Assembly (NCBI GenBank): GCA_015490695.1
Contig: WFXK01000013.1
Span: forward strand, 1-12,870
DNA length: 12,870 nucleotides
Origin: Bacteroidota bacterium
GTDB taxonomy: Bacteria; Bacteroidota; Bacteroidia; SpSt-205; S141-50
Direction: 5' to 3'
Part shown: positions 1 to 5,430 of the stretch, piece after piece
Layout of the letters: every line of letters starts with the position of its first letter
How positions within the stretch are numbered: the first letter of the stretch is position 1
Notes under the pieces: generated by a model
What the model was told of the DNA's origin: nothing
The model's database searches: none
Seen by the model: only the letters and a program-made list of their open reading frames with translations
Program-made: the position numbers and the translations under genes

Positions 1-76
1 AATCCTAAACGAGAATCTTATTTATCCAAAAGATACTAAACGAAATTAATTATTTAATAAGGCAAAACATTTACTA

Positions 77-84
77 TAAACTTG
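77..84 (+). promoter_or_regulatory. Possible -7 element before the M48 pseudogene
   Basis: TAAACTTG matches the Bacteroidota -7 consensus TAnnTTTG at 5 of its 6 fixed bases and lies 23 bases before the ATG at 108. No convincing TTG-type -33 element is visible at the right distance, so this is a weak call that could be chance in AT-rich DNA. Confidence 0.2.
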
Positions 85-107
85 CCGAAAGTAAACCCAG
101 TATAGCT

Positions 108-900
108 ATGCGCAGAATATATAATTTATGGATAGTTTGTAGTTTAATAGCCATATTGCTACTTTCTTGCAGCAAGATACCTTTGACTCATAGGCGACAA
201 ATGCGATGGTTACCAGAAGACATTCTTATAGCAATGAGCTTGGATCAATACCCTCAAATAACTAGAGAGTACAAAGAAATACGAGGGACCGCTCAAGCAG
301 AAACCGTTCAACGAGTAGCTGCAAAATTAGTAGGAGCCGCACAACAATTGATAAAACAAGAAAATATGGAAAAGGGAATAAAAGCAATTATGTATGGGAA
401 ACCAAATTATTAGAAGCACAGATGATATTGTAAACGCTTTTTGCTTGCCTGATGGAAAAATAGCTATCTATTCAGGAATTCTCAACGTAGCTGCTAACGA
501 AGCGCAATTGGCTGCTGTATTGGGTCATGAAATTTAGCTAGACACGGAAATGAAAGGCTTAGCCAGTTATTAGCGGTGCAAATGGAGGGAGTAGCCCTTG
601 CCATAGCACTTGAAGAAAAACCAGAAGAAACTGCACGCCTTTTTTTAATAGCCTACGGTTTAGGCGCTCAATTAGGATTTTTACTTCCCTATTCGCGTTT
701 ACATGAATTAGAAGCCGATCGGATTGGTATGGTGCTCATGGCAATGGCTGGCTATGACCCCCGTGAAGCCATTCGCTTCTGGGAATCCCTCCCAAATCCC
801 AGAGTTCCTTAGTACACATCCTAACCACGAGAAAAGAGCAGAAAACCTAAGAGCCTATCTTCTCAAAGCCCTCAAATACTATAACGGTAAAGAGGACTAA
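108..900 (+). pseudogene. Broken M48-family metalloprotease lipoprotein (LoiP/YcaL-like)
   Basis: The remains of a periplasmic, membrane-anchored zinc protease of peptidase family M48, whose members degrade or control misfolded outer-membrane proteins. The start at 108 gives a lipoprotein signal with lipobox LLSC (Cys21), then the family's KIPLTHRRQ and Q-RV segments, in frame to about 388. Homology then continues as YVWETKL in a second frame (389-409) and as RSTDDIVNAFCLPDGK...LGHE in a third (412-534), which ends at a TAG at 535. It resumes as ARHGNERLSQLL back in the first frame from 537, through the third-ligand motif HELEAD and AGYDPREAIRFWE. After a fourth shift near 790 it ends in the third frame as IPEFLSTHPNHEKRAENL...YYNGKED, stop at 898-900. 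The HExxH site reads HEI and then jumps to ARHG, so the second His is missing. Repaired, the product would be about 265 residues, normal for the family. Four lesions in under 800 bases make a real pseudogene more likely than one base-calling error. Confidence 0.88.
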
Positions 901-921
901 ACACTTAAAACAATCTGACCC

Positions 922-1788
922 CTATGCTAAGAATCGCCTTAATTCTTTTGCTCTTTTGTGGTTTTTAATTTTCAACAAGGCTTTTTCTTTGATTTGTCTG
1001 ATGCGTTCTCTGCTGAGTTGGAAGCGTTGAGCGATTTCTTCTAAGGTTAAAGCATGTCGTTGTCCGATACCATAGTAGAGTCTAATAACCTCTGCTTCCA
1101 TAGCGCTTAAGGTCTTTAATAACGCTTCAATTTCTTCTTTTAAGTTTTCTTGGATGAGGCGTTCATCAGGGCGCGGGGTGTTTTCATTAGGGAGCAAATC
1201 TAATAAAGTGCCATCTTCTCCTTCTTGTAAAGGCGCATTTACAGAAAGGTGGCGACCAAAATAGCGCATTGCACTCTTTACATCTTTTTCACTTAAGCCC
1301 TCTAAAGCTTCAGCAATCTCTTTTGCCGTAGGTTCTCGCTCAAAATTTTGTTCTAATTCTGCATATACTTTGCTTATTTTATTCATTGTCCCCACCCTAT
1401 TAAGAGGCAAACGAATCAAACGGGCGTTTTCTGCTAACGCCTGCAAAATACTTTGACGAATCCACCAAACCGCATAAGAGATAAATTTAAACCCTCGGGT
1501 CTCATCAAAACGCTGAGCTGCCTTGATTAGACCTAAATTCCCCTCATTGATAAGGTCTTGCAAGGATAATCCTTGGTTTTGGTACTGTTTTGCAACAGAC
1601 ACAACAAAGCGCAAATTGGCTTTTACCAAGCGCTCTAATGCCTCTTCATCCCCTTCTTTGATTCTTCGAGCCAACTCTACCTCTTGTTCGGGCGTCAACA
1701 GCTCCTCCTTGGCAATCTCCTGCAGGTACTTATCCAAGGAGTACGTGTCCCGATTCGTAATCTGTTTACTAATCTTTAACTGACGCAT
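922..1788 (-). CDS. rpoD: RNA polymerase primary sigma factor RpoD (SigA), Bacteroidota type
   Basis: Housekeeping sigma-70 factor that directs RNA polymerase to most promoters. The start at 1788 is chosen because it gives MRQLKISKQITNRDTYSLDK, the conserved N-terminus of Bacteroidota RpoD, and a normal 288 residues. An in-frame ATG at 1836 would add 16 residues without family support. Visible parts are region 1.2 (YLQEI...LLTPEQEVELARRI, about 21-43), region 2 (NLRFVVSVAKQYQNQGLSLQDLI, then GFKFISYAVWWIRQSI near 99-114, the -10 recognition and melting helices), region 3 (LPLNRVGTMNKISK to about 200) and region 4 with the -35-binding helix-turn-helix (LTLEEIAQRFQLSRERIRQIK, about 248-267). 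Region 1.1 is absent, as is usual in this phylum. It is convergent with the pseudogene (21 bases apart) and divergent from the 1926 gene. All motifs are intact. Confidence 0.97.
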   Translation of the reverse strand: MRQLKISKQITNRDTYSLDKYLQEIAKEELLTPEQEVELARRIKEGDEEALERLVKANLRFVVSVAKQYQNQGLSLQDLINEGNLGLIKAAQRFDETRGFKFISYAVWWIRQSILQALAENARLIRLPLNRVGTMNKISKVYAELEQNFEREPTAKEIAEALEGLSEKDVKSAMRYFGRHLSVNAPLQEGEDGTLLDLLPNENTPRPDERLIQENLKEEIEALLKTLSAMEAEVIRLYYGIGQRHALTLEEIAQRFQLSRERIRQIKEKALLKIKNHKRAKELRRFLA

Positions 1789-1809
1789 CGCTCCGCTGTA
1801 TTTGGTTAA

Positions 1810-1836
1810 CAAAATAATGCAAATTTTTCGCCACAA
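1810..1836 (-). promoter_or_regulatory. Candidate rpoD promoter
   Basis: Reading leftward, TTG (complement of 1834-1836) is followed after 17 bases by TATTTTG (complement of 1810-1816), one base shorter than the Bacteroidota TAnnTTTG -7 element. It would start transcription near 1803, giving a leader of about 15 bases before the rpoD ATG at 1788. The spacing is acceptable but the -7 match is imperfect. Confidence 0.35.
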
Positions 1837-1837
1837 C

Positions 1838-1873
1838 GGCGCAGAGGTCGCTTATTCCGACTAAAATTGCGCC
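1838..1873. repeat. Nested inverted repeat in the rpoD / lipoprotein divergent region
   Basis: GGCGCA (1838-1843) is matched by TGCGCC (1868-1873). Inside it, GTCG (1847-1850) pairs with CGAC (1858-1861) around a 7-base loop. The two stems could form one hairpin with an internal bulge, just upstream of the proposed rpoD -33 element. The arms are short and it is not followed by a T-run, so it is not a terminator. It could be a regulator site or chance. Confidence 0.25.
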
Positions 1874-1880
1874 TATTCAT

Positions 1881-1891
1881 GCCAAATTGGC
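1881..1891. promoter_or_regulatory. Palindrome overlapping the -33 region of the 1926 operon
   Basis: GCCAA-A-TTGGC is a perfect 11-base palindrome with 5-base arms, and its right arm contains the TTGG proposed as the -33 element for the rightward operon. A protein bound here would cover the promoter, so it is a candidate operator. Short palindromes of this size are not rare by chance and no regulator gene is in the window. Confidence 0.3.
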
Positions 1892-1919
1892 GGTTTAATG
1901 GTTAAAATGTATATCTTTG
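1887..1919 (+). promoter_or_regulatory. Bacteroidota-type promoter for the lipoprotein-hutI operon
   Basis: TATCTTTG at 1912-1919 is a perfect match to the -7 consensus TAnnTTTG used by Bacteroidota RpoD, and TTG at 1887-1889 lies 22 bases upstream as a possible -33 element. In this phylum transcription usually begins several bases past the final G. The first base of the mRNA would then fall at about 1924-1927, on or beside the ATG at 1926, leaving little or no leader. Confidence 0.6.
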
Positions 1920-1925
1920 CCCTCC

Positions 1926-3116
1926 ATGATAAAACGAACACCTTCTATTATTATTATACTCCTTTGGGGGTGCAAAGGTTTCTTCGGAACAAAAACCTCC
2001 TTGGATTTTATAGACGTTCCTAAATACGACTCCTCCATTGTAACCTATGTTCCTGTCTTCCCCTTCTTAGAAGGGTTCATAGACCCCGTACAGGTCTTAG
2101 CAGGCTATGACGAACTCTTATACGTCGTAGATGCAGGCAGTGATGAAATCATTGCTTTTGATTATGCAGGCAGACGCTTAGGCAGCTTCTACCTTAAAGG
2201 CGTACACGCCATCGCACAAGATAGACAACTCAACATCTTAGCCTTAGCGGAAAAAGATACTGCCATCCAAAACACCACATTAACACTACCTGCTATCTAC
2301 CGACTGAACCTCTATAACAACGGACGCTACGGTATTCAATATGCAAAAATCACCCGTGTTATTATCCACCCTTATTACTTCAAAAACAGCGCCACGGTCA
2401 AGGACCAAGAAGTAGCATTCAACGCTATTGCTGTTTTTGCTGACAATAGCTATGTTGTTACGCGCTCTGGTCCTGATAACAGCAATCCTATTCGTTTTGG
2501 TGGTCCCGATGATGCCGTCCTTTACTTTAATGCCCAAGACCAATGGCAAGGCATCATAGAAGTACAAACCATTCGGGGCAGTGAACGCGATTACTTTAAA
2601 AAACCCTACGGCATTACAACCCTAGCCCAACCACCCCAATCTCCCTTAGTCAATACTTCAAAAGACTTTATCGTTACGATGTTAGAACCCTATGTAGCCT
2701 TAAAAGTGCAATATATAAGAGAAGAAACAGGTGAACAAGGAAGTTACTATGCATTAAATACGGATTTAATTATTGGCGACACTTCCCGAGCCGATGGCTT
2801 TTTATACGAACCGCATAAGTTCACTGCTCCTGTTGCTGTTACTTTCAGCGGTGATGGCACTAACTACATTTTTGTTGCCGATACAGCAAAAGATTCTATT
2901 TATATTTTTACTTCTACGGGTTTAGAAGGGGTTAAACCGCCACCTGCCTCACCATCTACAAAATACATTAAAGTTTCTTTTGGTGGTACAGGCAACGCCC
3001 CCACACAATTTAATGACCCTGTAAGCATCGCTTATATTCAAAAATACGTATACGTCTGCGATAGAAAAAACCGCCGCATCTGTAGATACATTTTAACAAC
3101 CGATTTGGAAGACTAA
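1926..3116 (+). CDS. NHL/beta-propeller-type lipoprotein, function unknown
   Basis: Predicted 396-residue surface or periplasmic lipoprotein. ATG 1926 is preferred over an in-frame TTG at 1917, which lies inside the -7 box. It gives a short signal, MIKRTPSIIIILLWGC, with the lipidated Cys at 16. The mature part is beta-rich and shows spaced propeller-like units: DPVQVLAGYDELLYVVDAGSDEIIAFD (about 52-78), KKPYGITTLA, APVAVTFSGDGTNYIFVADTAKDSIYIF, and near the C-terminus FGGTGNAPTQFNDPVSIAY followed by KYVYVCDRKNRRICRYIL, a good NHL repeat. Such propellers bind ligands or partner proteins, and nothing here indicates an enzyme. It is first in the operon, and its TAA overlaps the ATG of hutI by one base (TAATG), so translation is probably coupled. 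The fold class is reasonably supported and the function is not known. Confidence 0.85.
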   Translation: MIKRTPSIIIILLWGCKGFFGTKTSLDFIDVPKYDSSIVTYVPVFPFLEGFIDPVQVLAGYDELLYVVDAGSDEIIAFDYAGRRLGSFYLKGVHAIAQDRQLNILALAEKDTAIQNTTLTLPAIYRLNLYNNGRYGIQYAKITRVIIHPYYFKNSATVKDQEVAFNAIAVFADNSYVVTRSGPDNSNPIRFGGPDDAVLYFNAQDQWQGIIEVQTIRGSERDYFKKPYGITTLAQPPQSPLVNTSKDFIVTMLEPYVALKVQYIREETGEQGSYYALNTDLIIGDTSRADGFLYEPHKFTAPVAVTFSGDGTNYIFVADTAKDSIYIFTSTGLEGVKPPPASPSTKYIKVSFGGTGNAPTQFNDPVSIAYIQKYVYVCDRKNRRICRYILTTDLED

Positions 3117-4363
3117 TGGCGCTGTTTTTAAAAAACATTCATCAATTAGTAACACCATTGGGCAAAACGCCCCAATACGGCAAAGCCATGCGCCAAATCC
3201 ACATCCAAGAAAATGTTTTTATCCGTATTGAAAACGGACGCATCACCACTATAGACACTATGAACAACTTTCCTGAAACCACAGCACAAGACACTGTGAT
3301 CAATTGTCAAGATTGTATTGTGCTTCCAGGTTATGTAGATGCGCATACCCATTTGGTATTTCCCAAAACACGGGAAAAAGAATTTTTATGGCGTATTCAA
3401 GGAAAAAGTTATCAAGAGATTGCAGAAGCAGGAGGAGGGATTCTTGCTACTGCTAAAGCAACCCAACAATGTACTAAGGAAGAACTTCTAAAAAACGCTA
3501 TTTTTTGGGCAAAGCAACTGGCTAAACTGGGAACTACAGTAATAGAAATTAAAAGCGGTTACGGACTATATCCTGAAGCAGAACTAAAATTGTTAGAAGT
3601 GGCTAACGAACTTCAAAATTATATTCCTCAAAAAGTTGTTATAACGTGTTTAGCGGCACATGCGCTTCCTATGGAATACCGTTCAAAAAGAGAAGCGTAC
3701 ATAGAACGCGTATGTAAAGAACTGATTCCAGAAGTAGCAGAAAGGAAGTTAGCTACTTACATCGATGTTTTTTGTGAAGAGGGCTTTTTTACTCCTGAAG
3801 AAAGTGAACAGATTCTACAAACCGCATTAGAATATGGATTAAAAACGAAGGTTCATGCCAATGAATTAGGGCGTAGCGGGGGAGTTCAAGTAGGGATTCG
3901 TTGCAAAGCTACTTCAGTAGACCACCTGGAACATATCGCAGAAGAAGAACTGCAATTGCTTTATGAACATCGCGCTCAAACCATTCCTGTGGTGTTGCCG
4001 GGGACTTCCTTTTTTTTAAATTTAAAACATGCACCTGCACGGCGGTTAATAGACGCGGATTTAGCTTTAGCGCTTGCTTCTGATTTTAATCCTGGGACAG
4101 CCCCTGGAGGAAATTTAAATCTTATTTTTTCTATTGCCTGTGCACAATTGGGTTTATTACCTGAGGAAGCCCTCACAGCCCTTACTTTGAATGCTGCTGC
4201 CGCTATTGACCTCGCCCATGAATATGGCAGCATAGAAGTCGGAAAAGTCGCTAACCTCATCATTACCCAACCTTTACAAAACTTCTATTTAATTCCTTAT
4301 CATTTTGGGCACTCATGGATAAAACAAGTCATCATTGAAGGTGAAGTGGTTTCATTGGATTAA
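3116..4363 (+). CDS. hutI: Imidazolonepropionase (histidine degradation)
   Basis: Cytosolic zinc or iron hydrolase that opens 4-imidazolone-5-propanoate to N-formimino-L-glutamate, the third step of histidine breakdown. The 415-residue length is normal for HutI. Amidohydrolase metal ligands are visible: HTH in DAHTHLVF (His77, His79), KVHANE (His247) and DFNPG (Asp323). Family-specific stretches include REKEFLWRIQGKSYQEIAEAGGG (about 86-108), IEIKSGYGLYPEAELK (143-158), CLAAHALP with His182, IDVFCEEGFFTPEES, SVDHLEH (267-273) and LPGTSFFL. All expected residues seem present, so it should be active. No hutH, hutU or hutG/ftcD lies in this window. Its start overlaps the upstream lipoprotein stop by 1 base, and its last 23 or so bases overlap the next gene. 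It therefore appears to be co-transcribed with envelope genes. Confidence 0.95.
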   Translation: MALFLKNIHQLVTPLGKTPQYGKAMRQIHIQENVFIRIENGRITTIDTMNNFPETTAQDTVINCQDCIVLPGYVDAHTHLVFPKTREKEFLWRIQGKSYQEIAEAGGGILATAKATQQCTKEELLKNAIFWAKQLAKLGTTVIEIKSGYGLYPEAELKLLEVANELQNYIPQKVVITCLAAHALPMEYRSKREAYIERVCKELIPEVAERKLATYIDVFCEEGFFTPEESEQILQTALEYGLKTKVHANELGRSGGVQVGIRCKATSVDHLEHIAEEELQLLYEHRAQTIPVVLPGTSFFLNLKHAPARRLIDADLALALASDFNPGTAPGGNLNLIFSIACAQLGLLPEEALTALTLNAAAAIDLAHEYGSIEVGKVANLIITQPLQNFYLIPYHFGHSWIKQVIIEGEVVSLD

Positions 4364-4913
4364 AATATTGCTTTTTTGTTTTTGTATTGCCCAAGCACAA
4401 AAAGCAGGGACGCTTTCTTTGGGAGTACGTACTACTTATAATACCTTTTCTTCCGATGGTAGTGGTTGGGGAACAGGAGGGCAAATCCGATGGCAACCAT
4501 GGAAAAAAGTGAATATAGAAGGCTTTTTTGACTACATCACTATCAAAACAAAAACCTATGCCTCTATTTATTACCATATCGGTTGGTCTGTATTTTATTA
4601 TTTCTTTTATCGGCAACCATGGTATTTTTTCGGTTTCATGGGTCATTGCTTTGATTACAATCACAAGTACTTTCTTAAACAGCGTTTTATAAGGCGTTTT
4701 CGCTGGGGTAGTGCTATTCAGGCAGGCTTAGGAAGCCACTTTCTTTTATCTCAACGTACGGACATCACCACTATGGTTCAATACATGATTCACTTAACTC
4801 CAGAAATCATCCCCCAAGAAAACCCGCCAACTTTTCTATTGGAAAAACGCAATACCTTAGAAGGGCACTTTTTAATCATCTTAAGTATCAACTACAGAAT
4901 CTTTATCCCATGA
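4341..4913 (+). CDS. Small outer-membrane beta-barrel protein
   Basis: Predicted 190-residue outer-membrane protein with no assigned function. The start is taken as GTG 4341, giving the signal peptide MKWFHWIKILLFCFCIAQA before QKAG. A TTG at 4335 is the alternative, adding two residues. Either start lies inside the 3' end of hutI. The mature chain alternates polar and aromatic or aliphatic residues in strand-like segments: TLSLGVRTTYN, GTGGQIRWQPWKKVNIEGFFDYI, YYHIGWSVFYYFF, WYFFGFMGHCFDYN, SAIQAGLGSHFLL, DITTMVQYMIHL, and the last strand GHFLIILSINYRIFIP, with an aromatic close to the C-terminus as in BAM substrates. About eight strands would fit a small OmpA/OmpW-like barrel. Its stop overlaps the next ATG (ATGA), indicating coupling. 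The barrel call is inference from the pattern. Confidence 0.75.
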   Translation: MKWFHWIKILLFCFCIAQAQKAGTLSLGVRTTYNTFSSDGSGWGTGGQIRWQPWKKVNIEGFFDYITIKTKTYASIYYHIGWSVFYYFFYRQPWYFFGFMGHCFDYNHKYFLKQRFIRRFRWGSAIQAGLGSHFLLSQRTDITTMVQYMIHLTPEIIPQENPPTFLLEKRNTLEGHFLIILSINYRIFIP

Positions 4914-5383
4914 AAAAAGTTTTTCTTCTTTATTGTTTAGGGATTCTTGTGCTGTTTGCGCAACCTTTTTTTAGTACTATTTTAAGCATTGCGCCTGCTA
5001 AGGCTATTCAGGGAGGTTATCCATTTTATCTTCATGGTAATCTCATGTGGTTTGAGGCAAAAGATGTGGCATTAGAGGGGAACGTTTTATGGTACATGGG
5101 AGAAAAACACCCTACACAAACCTTATGGCTTATCTCTTCCGGGGTTAACAAAGGGAAATGGATACATCCTCGTGCTTTAGTTGCCTTAGGGATTACTTCA
5201 GGCATCGCCTTCGGAACACAAGAAATAGATGCGCTTCCTTTCCTTACTTTGCAAATTACTGGTCAATTTTTCTTAAAAAAGTGGTTTCATTACTTTTTTC
5301 GTTTATGGTTTTTACAAAGTGATAGCATGCAGCAAGTGGGTGTAACGACAGGATTAGGGTTTTACTTGTCAAAGAAAGCGTAA
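4910..5383 (+). CDS. Small predicted envelope protein, probably barrel-like; unknown function
   Basis: I do not recognise this 157-residue protein. It begins MKKVFLLYCLGILVLFAQPFF, a signal peptide probably cleaved after the FA of LFAQ (residues 16-17). The rest alternates in short beta-strand-like runs: FYLHGNLMWFEAKDVALEGNVLWYMG, TLWLISSGVNKG, ALVALGITSGIAFG, PFLTLQITGQFF, FHYFFRLWFLQ, and finally QVGVTTGLGFYLSKKA. There is no helix-forming hydrophobic segment clearly long enough for an inner-membrane span after the signal. Its ATG overlaps the stop of the preceding barrel gene by 4 bases (ATGA), suggesting that the two proteins are made together in similar amounts. It could be a small barrel or a periplasmic beta-sandwich. 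Confidence 0.7.
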   Translation: MKKVFLLYCLGILVLFAQPFFSTILSIAPAKAIQGGYPFYLHGNLMWFEAKDVALEGNVLWYMGEKHPTQTLWLISSGVNKGKWIHPRALVALGITSGIAFGTQEIDALPFLTLQITGQFFLKKWFHYFFRLWFLQSDSMQQVGVTTGLGFYLSKKA

Positions 5384-5430
5384 TAATGGGTTGCATACCT
5401 AAAAGAAAAATACTTTTTTTGACTGAAGTT

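Noticed and set aside
5..43. Direct repeat CTAAACGA at 5-12 and 36-43, 31 bases apart
   Set aside because: Only 8 bases in AT-rich DNA at the window edge, with no other sign of an operator pair, att site or iteron array.
108..900. Programmed frameshifting as an explanation for the split M48 gene
   Set aside because: There are at least four junctions, one of them a loss of active-site residues with a stop codon, and no slippery sequence pattern. Decay is simpler.
1523..1783. Open frame on the + strand opposite rpoD
   Set aside because: It is a shadow of a highly conserved gene, with no start context, signal or family resemblance. The same holds for the other open frames opposite or within the long genes.
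1789..1836. Longer rpoD with 16 extra N-terminal residues from an ATG at 1836
   Set aside because: The extension does not resemble RpoD, while MRQLKI at 1788 is the conserved N-terminus. The extension also covers the likely promoter.
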